Shown here piece after piece: positions 53,754-62,646 of a DNA stretch of 64,000 nucleotides. The notes under the pieces were generated by a model that was not told the origin of the DNA, searched no databases, and saw nothing but the letters and a program-made list of their open reading frames with translations. The DNA is from Caryophanales bacterium. Its GTDB lineage: Bacteria > Bacillota > Bacilli > Bacillales > Amphibacillaceae. Position 1 is the first letter of the stretch. Every line of letters starts with the position of its first letter. The stretch is from NCBI GenBank assembly GCA_026168805.1, contig JAPFDS010000056.1:1-64000 (forward strand). The letters run 5' to 3'. Both the position numbers and the translations under genes were made by a program.

Positions 53754-54437
53754 ATGAAACTACTTACGAAATTTATTATGGGTGGAATTATTGGCTTTAT
53801 TGGTGCCTATGCACTTTTATATTTTAGGGATGCACGTACTTCTGAATCGATGTTCGCTTATGGTGGTTTAGCTTTAATTGTTCTGTTGCTTATTTGGTCT
53901 GTTTATTTATATGTATCAACGAAAAAATTGCACTTTACTTCTTATACTGGAGATGAAGAGGATGAAGCGGATGAGAAAAAATATAAAAAATCGAGTGATT
54001 TCTCTACAAGTTCTTACTCTGCTCTTGTCGTATCGATGATTCTCTTAGCTTTCACACTCATTCAAGAGATGTCTGTTTATCTAGTTGTGACTTCGATTGT
54101 CCTAGTGATTGTAAGCTTATTTCTATCTACTGGAATGAATCCAGCAGCCAAATTTTTGTATGCAGATCGAGAATTTCCAAAAGCAGATGGATCAACATCG
54201 AGTGATGCATATGCGGATGAGTTTCTCCATGCGGCTGATGAAGGGGAGCGAGCAATTATTTTACAAGGCTTATACAAGTCGCATAATTTAATGAATACTT
54301 TGCTCGTCATTGCAATGATGCTGGCAACGACTTATTCAATCTTACAAGATCCTTCACAAATGTTTTCAGTCATTATGATAGGAGTCGTTCTCATTGCGGG
54401 AAATCTTAAATATCAACTGAGCATTCGAAATAAATAA
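53754..54437 (+). CDS. DUF3169 family membrane protein
   Basis: A 227-residue membrane protein with six hydrophobic segments in three pairs (about 7-25 with 34-53, 85-103 with 109-126, and 178-195 with 200-218), matching DUF3169. The stretch between the second and third pairs contains FLHAADEGERAIILQGLYKS, a conserved soluble helix. Its biochemical role is unknown. It is translated directly after the XRE gene (TAAATG junction) and is presumably the partner or target of that regulator. Confidence 0.87.
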   Translation: MKLLTKFIMGGIIGFIGAYALLYFRDARTSESMFAYGGLALIVLLLIWSVYLYVSTKKLHFTSYTGDEEDEADEKKYKKSSDFSTSSYSALVVSMILLAFTLIQEMSVYLVVTSIVLVIVSLFLSTGMNPAAKFLYADREFPKADGSTSSDAYADEFLHAADEGERAIILQGLYKSHNLMNTLLVIAMMLATTYSILQDPSQMFSVIMIGVVLIAGNLKYQLSIRNK

Positions 54438-54446
54438 GCATTAAAA

Positions 54447-54485
54447 AAGCCTTATGTAAGCGAGTAGTCTTACATAAGGCTTCTC
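54447..54485. terminator. Bidirectional terminator
   Basis: A perfect 14-base stem (AAGCCTTATGTAAG with CTTACATAAGGCTT) with an eight-base loop lies between the convergent DUF3169 and purC genes. Its outer wording echoes that of the pncB terminator. Confidence 0.88.
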
Positions 54486-54489
54486 TATT

Positions 54490-55173
54490 CTAATTAAACA
54501 AATAAGATTCCAATTCGAGCGGTTCGATATATTTTCCGTCAGCATATAATCGCATGTTTCCACCAGAAATTTCATCGATTAACATGAGTTCGCCTGTCTC
54601 TTGATCCAGTCCAAACTCAAGTTTGATATCATACAATTCAAGGCCATGTTTTAAGCAAGCTTCATGCACAACAGCGGTGACTTTTTTTGTTAAATCAATC
54701 ATTTTTTCATAAACACTTTCGGTAATAATATTTAGTGCGATGAGTGTTTCTTTTGAAATAGGTGGATCATTGCGCTCATCGTCTTTAATCGTTACTTCTG
54801 AAATTGCTGGAAGAAGTTCGCCTTCCTTACAGTAAGCACCATATCTGCGGTAAAAGCTACCAACAGCCCTATACCGGCAAATCACCTCAAGCCCTTTTCC
54901 AAACATATCCGCTTTTTTGACAATCATTGTGCGATCGTCTAATGAAGAGGATACAAAATGGGTAGGAATCCCGTACTCCTCTAGTAGTTCAAAAAAATAT
55001 GTAGTGACGCGTAAACCTGACTTTCCAACGCCTTCAATCGTTGCTCCAACCGTATTCGCACCAGGATCAAAAACTCCATCTTCACCAGTTACATCATCTT
55101 TAAATTGTAAACGGACGTGATTTTCCGTATGGTCATATACATCTTTTGTTTTTCCTTTATATAGCAGTGTCAT
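54490..55173 (-). CDS. purC: Phosphoribosylaminoimidazole-succinocarboxamide synthase
   Basis: SAICAR synthase of 227 residues, a step of purine synthesis. Family motifs are LLYKGKTKDVY at the start, ICRYRAVGSFYRRYG near residue 105 and LIDEISGGNMRLYADG near the C-terminus. I start it at the ATG at 55173, ten bases after GGAG; a GTG four codons upstream overlaps that site. It normally sits inside the pur operon; here it stands alone, with no other pur gene and no visible purine box or riboswitch. Confidence 0.93.
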   Translation of the reverse strand: MTLLYKGKTKDVYDHTENHVRLQFKDDVTGEDGVFDPGANTVGATIEGVGKSGLRVTTYFFELLEEYGIPTHFVSSSLDDRTMIVKKADMFGKGLEVICRYRAVGSFYRRYGAYCKEGELLPAISEVTIKDDERNDPPISKETLIALNIITESVYEKMIDLTKKVTAVVHEACLKHGLELYDIKLEFGLDQETGELMLIDEISGGNMRLYADGKYIEPLELESYLFN

Positions 55174-55388
55174 TATAATGCTCACTCCGTTTCTAACAGT
55201 GGTACTATGTATTATAAAACAGAATTCGAAAAAGAAACAGTATTTAATAGAACTTAACGTGAAAAAGTATAGACAAATGATAATTCATGATATAATTTAT
55301 TCATACGAAAAAGATTTACGCATATAAAGAGAAAGAGGAACACTCGTGTACATGATTTAGATATATATCGAATAAGGGAGTATGAATA

Positions 55389-56429
55389 ATGAATTTTAAT
55401 ATTGGCCCACGGATAATGAAGACAGGTATTGCAGTCGCACTCGCAATCTTAGTTACTGAAACGTTGAATGTTGATTATGGATTGATAGCTGTAATTACTG
55501 CAGTTGTTGCTATGCAACCTTCAATTATGCGGTCAATTACACATATGAAAGAAACGGTCATTTCAACAATCATCGGTGTCGTGTTTGCTTTGGCCGGTAC
55601 GTACATTTTTGGTCTACATCCTATCTCTATTGGTATTACAGTGATGCTAGCAATCGCTGCAAACATCAGATTAGGCTGGGTAAAAACAGTAAATATTACA
55701 ATTATTACGATCGCAGTTATTATGCTATCGAGCTCAGATACAATCAATTTTATGGAGTTGGTCAATAGACTGTCACTGATATTTATTGGTATTTTATCAG
55801 CATTTTTAGTAAATATGCTCGTATTTCCACCGAACCATCAAAAGATTTTGTATGGCCTTTTAAAAAAAGCAACTGAACAAACGACGTTCTTACTACGCTA
55901 TATCCCAAGCAAAACGATGAAAATAAAAGAAATGCATGATAAAGAAGCTGAAATTGAAGATACCATCAAAGAAATTAAAGATTATATTCGAGTGATTGAA
56001 GATGAGAAAGGCCGGATGTTTATTCGGAACCGAACAACATTCATGAAAGATATTATTGTATTTAAGCAAATGCTAAAAGTGGTAGAACTTGAATTCCAAC
56101 TGATCCAAAACGTGGAGACGAAGATTGACAAGATTGAAGAGATTTCGGAGAACCAATCGTACTTGGTGAAGAAGCTTGTTGAAAAAATAATCGATTATCA
56201 TGGAAATATTATGTTAACGTATGAAGGTAAAGTCGTCACACAAGAGGGCATGGAAAAAGATAGCTTTACAGCAATGAATTTAACCATTAATGATCTGATT
56301 AATGAACTAGAGCAGTCTGAGATCGATCGTTGGATAGAGATCTTTCCAGTAGCAAGTAGTATTGTTACATTGATGGTAGAATTAGAAAAACTCGAAAAAT
56401 ATACCCGTCGTCATGAACAGACATTTTAA
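55389..56429 (+). CDS. Aromatic acid exporter family protein (ArAE-type)
   Basis: A 346-residue membrane protein. The first 145 residues hold about five to six helices of the ArAE/FUSC type (AVVAMQPSIMRSITHMKET and VNMLVFPPNHQK are characteristic). The C-terminal 190 residues are soluble and rich in charged helices that probably form a coiled coil. Related proteins export aromatic carboxylic acids when in excess, but small-molecule specificity here is unknown. The ATG at 55389 has AAGGGAG upstream. Confidence 0.85.
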   Translation: MNFNIGPRIMKTGIAVALAILVTETLNVDYGLIAVITAVVAMQPSIMRSITHMKETVISTIIGVVFALAGTYIFGLHPISIGITVMLAIAANIRLGWVKTVNITIITIAVIMLSSSDTINFMELVNRLSLIFIGILSAFLVNMLVFPPNHQKILYGLLKKATEQTTFLLRYIPSKTMKIKEMHDKEAEIEDTIKEIKDYIRVIEDEKGRMFIRNRTTFMKDIIVFKQMLKVVELEFQLIQNVETKIDKIEEISENQSYLVKKLVEKIIDYHGNIMLTYEGKVVTQEGMEKDSFTAMNLTINDLINELEQSEIDRWIEIFPVASSIVTLMVELEKLEKYTRRHEQTF

Positions 56430-56438
56430 TATCCCACC

Positions 56439-56475
56439 AAAACCACTTTGCGGATTTTTCACAAAGTGGTTTTTA
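56439..56475 (+). terminator. Terminator after the exporter gene
   Basis: A perfect 12-base stem (AAAACCACTTTG with CAAAGTGGTTTT) with an 11-base loop and a T run. Confidence 0.92.
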
Positions 56476-56503
56476 TGTTATAAACAAATGTATAATTATA
56501 CTA

Positions 56504-56531
56504 TTGACTTTATTTTTATACACTCTATAAT
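56504..56531 (+). promoter_or_regulatory. SigA-type promoter of argF
   Basis: TTGACT (56504-56509) and a perfect TATAAT (56526-56531) are 16 bases apart. The region is AT-rich enough for an ArgR box, but I could not see a convincing one. Confidence 0.6.
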
Positions 56532-56578
56532 ATACGATATTACGTAAAAGATATGTAAAGAAGGAAGGGGGTTTATAA

Positions 56579-57541
56579 ATGACAATAAGTAGTACATGTC
56601 AAAACAAACCTATCGTTCAGGCGGAGGATTTTTTAAGATTGTCTGATTTTACCAAAAAGGAATTATTCGATTTAATTGAGTATGGATGTATGTTAAAGGA
56701 TGAGCAGGAAAAAGGTATTGCACACCGATTGCTTGAAGGAAAAACGTTAGCGATGATTTTTGAAAAGCCATCGACAAGAACTCGTGTGTCTTTTGAAACC
56801 GGAATGTTTCATTTAGGAGGCCATGCATTATTTTTAACGAAAAATGATTTACAACTAGGTAATGGAGAAACCATTTCTGATACAGCCAACACGTTATCAC
56901 AATATGTGGATGGGATAATGGTGCGTACATTTGAACACGAAAATGTAACAACACTAGCAGAAAATGCTTCTATACCAATTATTAATGGGTTATCAAACGA
57001 TGATCATCCGTGCCAAGTGTTGGCTGATTTAATGACTATTTATGAAAAGAAAAGGTCATTTTCCAATGTGAAGTTAGCCTTTGTAGGTGACGGGAACAAT
57101 ATGGCACAGTCACTTATTATTGGTTGTGCAATCATGGGAATTGATTGTACGATTACTGGTCCACGTGGATATGAAATAGCTACCGAAACCTTTAACAAGG
57201 CGCAACAGTTAGGCCAGAAGTCAGGAGCTATTATATCGCATACGTATGATCCTGTTGAAGCGGTACAAGGCGCAGATGTCATTTATACAGATGTTTGGAC
57301 GAGTATGGGGTGGGAAGATGAGGCGAAAAATCGTGTCCGTCATTTTAAACCTTATCAAGTAAATGAAGATTTAATGAAAGAGGCAAAAGAAGATTGTTTG
57401 TTTTTCCACTGTTTACCAGCCAAGCGTGGTGAAGAAGTGACAGCAGACGTCATTGATGGGGATCAATCAGTTGTGTTTAATCAGGCCGCCAATCGGTTGC
57501 ATGCTCAAAAAGCAATTTTAGTGGCATTGATGGGGGAGTAG
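56579..57541 (+). CDS. argF: Ornithine carbamoyltransferase
   Basis: Makes citrulline from ornithine and carbamoyl phosphate for arginine synthesis, or runs in reverse in the arginine deiminase pathway. The 320 residues have the carbamoyl-phosphate motif STRTR at residues 65-69, HPCQ near residue 142 and the ornithine-side HCLP near residue 274. AAGGAAGGGGG lies before the ATG. No other arginine or arginine-deiminase gene is near, so the direction cannot be decided. A family 1 repeat starts three bases after its stop codon. Confidence 0.94.
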   Translation: MTISSTCQNKPIVQAEDFLRLSDFTKKELFDLIEYGCMLKDEQEKGIAHRLLEGKTLAMIFEKPSTRTRVSFETGMFHLGGHALFLTKNDLQLGNGETISDTANTLSQYVDGIMVRTFEHENVTTLAENASIPIINGLSNDDHPCQVLADLMTIYEKKRSFSNVKLAFVGDGNNMAQSLIIGCAIMGIDCTITGPRGYEIATETFNKAQQLGQKSGAIISHTYDPVEAVQGADVIYTDVWTSMGWEDEAKNRVRHFKPYQVNEDLMKEAKEDCLFFHCLPAKRGEEVTADVIDGDQSVVFNQAANRLHAQKAILVALMGE

Positions 57542-57543
57542 AA

Positions 57544-57823
57544 TGAAACTTTCCTGAAACAGAAAGAGGCTGAGACAAAAGATTTAAAGTTAACTCATAT
57601 AAGAACATTCTAATTTAACAAGTGGAATTACTCGCTTCGGAAATATACTTCGCTTTCCTGCGGGCGGCTGGCAAGCCTCCGCAGGCTATCGCCTTGCGGG
57701 GTCTTGCCTATGCCTCTGCTCCCGCGGGAGTCTACGTATATTTCCTACGCTACATTAGAATGTTATTCGTATTTTGGGAGATACAACTTTGATTTGTCCC
57801 AACCTCGTTTCAGGAAAGTTTCA
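57544..57823. repeat. Quasi-palindromic repeat family 1, copy C
   Basis: A 280-base structure filling the gap between the convergent argF and N-acetyltransferase genes. The outermost 17 bases are a perfect inverted repeat (57544-57560 with 57807-57823). The core 57566-57806 runs in the opposite orientation to copy B and shares AACATTCTAAT, GGAAATATAC and the GC-rich centre (about 57655-57730). The right tip overlaps the last four codons and stop of the acetyltransferase gene. No open frame found. Confidence 0.9.
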
Positions 57824-58556
57824 GCTTAAATGTGTGCAGTAATACATCGGTTTTTTCTGTTTCAGTTAATGTATCGACCGTTTTAATACCATTGCGAATC
57901 GTTGTTAATTCATCATTTTTTAGGGTAATTCGTCCCTCAGCTGTCGCTATTGTGACGAGGTCTGAATGGGTGAATGGTGACTCTGGAGAGACTTGGTTAA
58001 ATACACAGCCTTCATGAAAGTCGGTTAATGTCCATTCGTTCGTTGTAAATTCATACATGGTTTTCCAGGAATTTGTATCTTTGCGATATAAGCGATAGAC
58101 ATTGTCATGTTGATGATTGACACAGTATGTACCGCTCACATCCGTATGCTCACTTCCATCTAACGGCAAGGGGGCATACTGTGAATTTCCAAATCCTACA
58201 TCCACGAGATACCTCGTTTCGTCGATGAGTACGAGAATAGCAACGTGTGTATGTTTCTTAGCAAATTCTCCGCTAGGGCGCATAACGGAAGCAGGAACAA
58301 TGCGCGCGTCGTATCCAAGTTCTTGCAGTGCCCAATGAAACAATCCATTGAGTTCATAACAGTAACCTCCACGGTTTCTTGAAACAATTTTCTCATACAT
58401 AGATGAAAGTCGTAAATAAATAGGAATGTTCCGTATGACGTCTAGATTTTCAAAAGGAACCGTTTGTAGATGTGTTCGTTGTAAAACTTCTAAATAATCA
58501 AGGGACGGCTCATGTACTTGGCAACCGATTCGATTGACATATCTTTGTAAGTCCAA
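57810..58556 (-). CDS. nat: Arylamine N-acetyltransferase
   Basis: Transfers an acetyl group from acetyl-CoA to arylamines or arylhydrazines. The catalytic triad is complete: Cys66 in RNRGGYCYELN, His104 in KHTHVAIL and Asp119 in YLVDVGFGN. The 248 residues match short Bacillus NAT proteins. The start is TTG, decided by GGAGG seven bases upstream. It may act on p-aminobenzoate-type compounds such as those released by the abg system elsewhere in the window (inference). Its final codons lie in the tip of a repeat. Confidence 0.92.
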   Translation of the reverse strand: MDLQRYVNRIGCQVHEPSLDYLEVLQRTHLQTVPFENLDVIRNIPIYLRLSSMYEKIVSRNRGGYCYELNGLFHWALQELGYDARIVPASVMRPSGEFAKKHTHVAILVLIDETRYLVDVGFGNSQYAPLPLDGSEHTDVSGTYCVNHQHDNVYRLYRKDTNSWKTMYEFTTNEWTLTDFHEGCVFNQVSPESPFTHSDLVTIATAEGRITLKNDELTTIRNGIKTVDTLTETEKTDVLLHTFKLKLS

Positions 58557-58589
58557 GGTTTTCCTCCTTTATGCATCTTATAATGATAC

Positions 58590-58710
58590 TTTAATGAATT
58601 TCATAATACGTATTTTACGCTATATCACTTCAACATGTAGTTTCGTTGAACCTTTCGAAACTGCATGTTGTATTGACATAGCTGGGTTTGGTAATTATGA
58701 AATTCACTCA
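58590..58710. repeat. MITE-like repeat family 2, copy 2 (121 bp)
   Basis: The second full-length copy, 121 bases, in the same orientation relative to the flanking minus-strand genes as copy 1. It ends one base from the stop codon of the chemoreceptor gene and fills the gap to the acetyltransferase gene. Inner hairpin: CAACATGTAGTTTCG with CGAAACTGCATGTTG. Confidence 0.9.
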
Positions 58711-58711
58711 C

Positions 58712-60037
58712 TTATGAAGTAACTTTCGTTTCATCAATCATATGATTTAATTGATCGGCAGATTCTGAAATGACCGATGAAGCTTGATCGACTTCTTTTA
58801 TTGCCTGATTAATGCCCTCTAAGTCCGTTTGAATATTTTCATTGCTTTGTTGCGTTAAATCCATTCCGTCATGGATTGTATGGAATGCAGCTTCTGTTAC
58901 TTTCATTTGTTCGCGTACTTCGTTCATATATGTTCTCATTTGCTGAATAGAAGCGGCACTTGTATTAATTTGCTCACCAGTTTCATGAATGAGCTCCGTT
59001 ACGTTTGTAACCGATTGGCCTGTTTGTTCAGCTAACTTTCGCACTTCGTCTGCCACTACTGCAAATCCTACCCCATGTTCACCAGCACGAGCGGCTTCAA
59101 TAGAAGCATTTAACGCGAGTAGATTGGTTTGGTCTGCAATAGACTTTACGATATGGATAATATCTTCAATTTGCGTGGATCGCTCTTCTAATTCAGCCAT
59201 ATCACTTGTTACTTCTGACGTGCTGTCTTCCATCTTCCCTAAAGAATCGCTCATCGTCGTTAGTTGAGTTTGACCTTCATCGGCTGAGTTTTTAGCTGAT
59301 GCAGCAACTTCAGTACCGTGCTTCGAACTCTCTGTAATGATCCCCACTTGAGTGGTCATTTGCTGGATAGAAGCAGTCGTTTCTTCTGCTAAAGATGCAA
59401 GTTCATTTGCCGTTTGTTCAAGAGATTGAATGAGTTCTATTTTTATTCGCATATCCGCCTCTTTGCGCCGGCTCATTTCCTCATCATACGCTTCTAGGAC
59501 AACTTGTTGTTCTAAATTTAGTAACTTATAGACTGTTTTAATCACCTGATATCGGTCATCTTGATTCGTCATTTGTTTGACAATAGATTCTACAATTCCG
59601 TTAAATAAATTATTGAATGAAGCGATATACCATTTTTGTGTTAATCCAATATCAACATGGACATTTGCAATTCTTTTTCGTTGAGCGATAAAACTTTCAT
59701 TCATCACTCCTGAAAACATTTCAACGACATGTCTTCTTAGAGAGTTTTGTAATTGATCAAGTGAACTATGTGTATTAATAATATCAATTAAATCTGAATT
59801 CGTATATAAATTGTCATAAAACTGTTTAACTAAAGCGTGAACATCTTCTTTTATTAAAGGTTGGATGGATCGGGCTATAATAAAGTCATTCTTGGTAAGG
59901 TCGAGCATATGTAGTTGCATTTCAAGGTCACTACCTTTGGTAACTTCGAACGTAGATGTGATGCCTTCACTTAATTTTTCTAATGTGATATCTTCTTCTA
60001 AATTTCTTCTTTTACTTTTAAATAATCCTAATAACAT
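58712..60037 (-). CDS. hemAT: Heme-based aerotaxis transducer, HemAT-like
   Basis: A soluble chemoreceptor of 441 residues that senses oxygen. Residues about 30-185 are a globin-coupled sensor domain, with the proximal His127 in [17 protein letters not shown] and a likely distal tyrosine, Tyr74 (KQFYDNLY). The C-terminal 230 residues are a methyl-accepting signalling domain with the hairpin tip [24 protein letters not shown]. No membrane segments are present. It should signal through CheW/CheA to the flagellum, which implies that the cell is motile. No other chemotaxis genes are in the window. Confidence 0.93.
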   Translation of the reverse strand: MLLGLFKSKRRNLEEDITLEKLSEGITSTFEVTKGSDLEMQLHMLDLTKNDFIIARSIQPLIKEDVHALVKQFYDNLYTNSDLIDIINTHSSLDQLQNSLRRHVVEMFSGVMNESFIAQRKRIANVHVDIGLTQKWYIASFNNLFNGIVESIVKQMTNQDDRYQVIKTVYKLLNLEQQVVLEAYDEEMSRRKEADMRIKIELIQSLEQTANELASLAEETTASIQQMTTQVGIITESSKHGTEVAASAKNSADEGQTQLTTMSDSLGKMEDSTSEVTSDMAELEERSTQIEDIIHIVKSIADQTNLLALNASIEAARAGEHGVGFAVVADEVRKLAEQTGQSVTNVTELIHETGEQINTSAASIQQMRTYMNEVREQMKVTEAAFHTIHDGMDLTQQSNENIQTDLEGINQAIKEVDQASSVISESADQLNHMIDETKVTS

Positions 60038-60162
60038 ACGAACGTACCCCCTAAAATAAACACTCTTCCTTATTATATCGGTACAAAGGCGATTCTTTGA
60101 AGTGTTTGTTTGAAATAAAACATGTAATTAATGAATATTTCTCAAATGTTTACGAATGTACA

Positions 60163-60191
60163 CAGACAAAAATAATAATTAACGCTATACT
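60163..60191 (+). promoter_or_regulatory. Possible promoter of the LytTR regulator gene
   Basis: CAGACA (60163-60168) and TATACT (60186-60191) are 17 bases apart, about 38 bases upstream of the GTG start at 60229. Confidence 0.4.
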
Positions 60192-60228
60192 AACTGTAAC
60201 AATAACATGAGAGAGTAGGGAATAAATA

Positions 60229-60876
60229 GTGGAAATGATTTCGGTTCAAACGATGATGCGCATTTTAAATGAACTTGATTTACCAGACACTTCTATTGCC
60301 TTAGCAGATGATGAGAGATTTATTTATTATCGCCCAAGTAAAGAAGTGAATTTGCAAATTCGTCCAGGTGACGAAGTGAATGAAAAGACGGTGACACATA
60401 CTGCCTTAATGAAAAAGGAACAAATTACTGCTCATAAAGATGGGTCTTTATTTGGTGTGCCTTACTATGGAATGTCTATGCCGGTTATTCATGATGACAG
60501 GATTCGCGGTTGTGTAACGATTATCCGACCATCTCATCAACAATTTACTGAGATGGCTTCCTTAGCCATTCGCACGTTAGATCGGTGGCACATGGTGCCT
60601 TTTGAAGATGTGGTTTATATTGAAGCGCAAAGCAGAAGAACGATTGTGCATGGTTTAGATAAGGAAGGTATACACAAACTAAACATTACTGAACTAAGTT
60701 CCCAGTTACCTGCGTCATTTATGCGCTGTCATCGTTCCTATGTCGTTAATGTGAAGCAAATTGCTGAGATTCATCCTGACTCACATTCCACATTTACACT
60801 CATCATGAAAAACGGTGTACGTGTTCCTGTCAGTCAGTCGTATGCAAAATATTTTCGAAACCAATTATTTTTCTGA
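60229..60876 (+). CDS. LytTR DNA-binding regulator with N-terminal sensor domain
   Basis: A 215-residue regulator. The N-terminal 100 residues resemble a PAS-like domain (LPDTSIALADDERFIYYRPSKE to GCVTIIRPSH), with no receiver domain. The C-terminal part is a LytTR DNA-binding domain (FEDVVYIEAQSRRTIVHG to MRCHRSYVVNVKQIAEIHP). It is likely to respond to an intracellular ligand rather than to a kinase. The start is GTG with AGTAGGGA seven bases upstream. It precedes the CoA-transferase gene and probably controls it. Confidence 0.85.
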   Translation: MEMISVQTMMRILNELDLPDTSIALADDERFIYYRPSKEVNLQIRPGDEVNEKTVTHTALMKKEQITAHKDGSLFGVPYYGMSMPVIHDDRIRGCVTIIRPSHQQFTEMASLAIRTLDRWHMVPFEDVVYIEAQSRRTIVHGLDKEGIHKLNITELSSQLPASFMRCHRSYVVNVKQIAEIHPDSHSTFTLIMKNGVRVPVSQSYAKYFRNQLFF

Positions 60877-60952
60877 AATTTCGATGCATGAATTGTCATA
60901 CTCGTTACAAATAAAAGCCTTTTCATTCAAGAACACATGCAGAAAGCGCAAC

Positions 60953-60976
60953 CAATTGATAGGATATAATCAATTG
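60953..60976. promoter_or_regulatory. Symmetrical operator around the -10 of the CoA-transferase gene
   Basis: CAATTGAT (60953-60960) and ATCAATTG (60969-60976) are perfect inverted repeats. TATAAT (60965-60970) lies between and partly within them. No good -35 is visible, so activation by a protein such as the neighbouring LytTR regulator, or repression at this site, is likely. Confidence 0.5.
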
Positions 60977-61004
60977 ATTTAATAGACAAAGGTTGGTGGT
61001 AGCA

Positions 61005-62507
61005 ATGGATAAACGAGTGAAAGAACGCATTCGCTATACGGACTACTTACATCGAATATTATCTGCAGAAGATGCATCCGAATATATTCAAGACGGCATG
61101 ACGATTGGATTAAGTGGATTTACACGAGCTGGAGAAGCAAAGGCAGTTCCACTCGCTTGCATCGAACGAGCCCGAAAAGAACCCTTTAAAGTTAATGTAT
61201 ATACAGGAGCATCGCTTGGATCACGAATTGATGAGCTTATGGCAGAAGTAGGCATGGTGCATAAACGCATTCCATTCCAAGCGGACCGTACGATGCGCCA
61301 AAAAATTAATGAAGGAGATATGTTCTTTTTAGATGAACACTTATCTCATATGGCTGAAAAAATTCGCAATGGCGTTTTAGCTCCTATTGACGTAGCAGTG
61401 ATTGAAGCAGTTGCAATTACCGAAGAAGGTCATATTGTTCCAACAACATCTGTCGGAAACTCATCCCTTTTTGCCAAATATGCGAAGCACGTTATTATTG
61501 AATTAAATATTGAACAATCAATCGCATTAGAAGGTTTACACGACATGTATGATATAAATGATTTCGGTGAGAGGGGACCGATTCCTATTTTGAAAGCGAA
61601 CGATCGAATTGGTACATCTGCTATTCCAGTAGATCCGGATAAAGTAGCTGGAGTAGTTATTACCAATCAATCCGATTCCTTTTCGACAATTACAGAACCA
61701 GATGAAGAAACAGAACAAATAGCAGCGCATTTAATTGAATTTTTACAACATGAAAAGGATATAGGAAGAATTGGTGAGGAATTTCCACCTCTACAATCAG
61801 GGATTGGTACCGTAGCGAACGCCGTCATGTATGGCATTTTAGAAACAGATTGGGAAGACATTGATGTGTACTCTGAAGTGTTACAAGACGCGGTATTCGA
61901 CTTAATGGATGCTGGTAAAGTTCGCTTTGCATCTGGGTGCTCCATGACTCTGTCTGATAGAAAAATGGATGATGTGATGGGAAGACTAGAAGACTTTAAA
62001 GAACAACTCGTCTTACGCCCGCAAGAACTATCCAATCACCCAGAAGTGATTCGCAGACTCGGGTTAATCTCGATTAATACGGCAATCGAGTTCGATATGT
62101 ATGGAAATGTAAACTCAACACATGTTGGTGGAACGCATATGATGAATGGAATCGGTGGGTCAGGTGACTTTGCTCGGAATGCTCGCTACTCTATTTTTGT
62201 AACGAAATCTACCGCAAAAGACGGCTTGGTTTCAAGTGTAGTTCCATTTGTTAGTCACGTGGACCATACAGAACATGATGTAGATGTTGTCATAACAGAA
62301 CAAGGATATGCGGATATTAGAGGATTGTCTCCACGTGAAAGAGCTGAAGTGATTATAAACAATTGTGTGCATCCTAGCTATCGTGCACAAATGAGATCCT
62401 ATTATGAAAAAGCTTCTGCTAATACATGCTGGTGGCCAAACACCACATGTATTAGCAGAAGCTTTTTCATGGCATACTCGATTAAAAGAGACAGGATCAA
62501 TGTTTGA
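61005..62507 (+). CDS. Acetyl-CoA hydrolase / succinate CoA-transferase, C-terminus frameshifted
   Basis: A CoA-transferase-family enzyme (ACH1/ScpC/Cat1 type) that would exchange CoA between acetate and succinate or hydrolyse acetyl-CoA. The two CoA-transferase domains are normal, with VIEAVAITEEGHIVPTTSVG near residue 128, VYSEVLQDAVFDLMDAGKV near residue 288 (the glutamate here is the likely catalytic residue) and EQGYADIRGLSPRERAEV near residue 432. After residue 473 (SANT) the frame shifts: the annotated end is a Cys/Trp-rich tail, while the expected GGQTPHVLAEAFSWHTRL continues in another frame to 62547. The last 40 residues are therefore lost; activity is doubtful. The ATG at 61005 has only a weak GGTGG site. 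Confidence 0.88.
   Translation: MDKRVKERIRYTDYLHRILSAEDASEYIQDGMTIGLSGFTRAGEAKAVPLACIERARKEPFKVNVYTGASLGSRIDELMAEVGMVHKRIPFQADRTMRQKINEGDMFFLDEHLSHMAEKIRNGVLAPIDVAVIEAVAITEEGHIVPTTSVGNSSLFAKYAKHVIIELNIEQSIALEGLHDMYDINDFGERGPIPILKANDRIGTSAIPVDPDKVAGVVITNQSDSFSTITEPDEETEQIAAHLIEFLQHEKDIGRIGEEFPPLQSGIGTVANAVMYGILETDWEDIDVYSEVLQDAVFDLMDAGKVRFASGCSMTLSDRKMDDVMGRLEDFKEQLVLRPQELSNHPEVIRRLGLISINTAIEFDMYGNVNSTHVGGTHMMNGIGGSGDFARNARYSIFVTKSTAKDGLVSSVVPFVSHVDHTEHDVDVVITEQGYADIRGLSPRERAEVIINNCVHPSYRAQMRSYYEKASANTCWWPNTTCISRSFFMAYSIKRDRINV
62406..62468. repeat. Perfect 23-bp inverted repeat at the frameshift
   Basis: Bases 62406-62428 and 62446-62468 are exact inverse complements with a 17-base loop, inside the coding sequence of the CoA-transferase. 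The frameshift lies at the inner end of the left arm. Confidence 0.95.
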
Positions 62508-62547
62508 ACACGTCGAAAAATTACGCTCAAATGAAGCGATGGAATAA
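62429..62547 (+). pseudogene. Displaced 3' end of the CoA-transferase gene
   Basis: From GGT at 62431 this frame encodes GGQTPHVLAEAFSWHTRL and on to KLRSNEAME and TAA at 62545-62547, the normal end of the family. Removing four bases just before 62431 (TGCT, or equivalently ATGC) joins it to the main frame. Confidence 0.88.
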
Positions 62548-62600
62548 GGTGAAACGACCAATCGTTGACTGCATCAATGATAGGGTTCTATATAAATAGG

Positions 62601-62636
62601 AAGCAGGCGATCACATACACATCGCCTGCTTGTTGT
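62601..62636. terminator. Bidirectional terminator
   Basis: A perfect 11-base stem (AAGCAGGCGAT with ATCGCCTGCTT) with a nine-base loop separates the CoA-transferase gene from the convergent yitT-like gene. Confidence 0.88.
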
Positions 62637-62646
62637 TTGAATTTTT

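Noticed and set aside
55174-55388. Purine riboswitch or purine box upstream of purC
   Set aside because: I looked for the conserved purine-aptamer core and for paired PurR boxes on the minus strand and saw neither.
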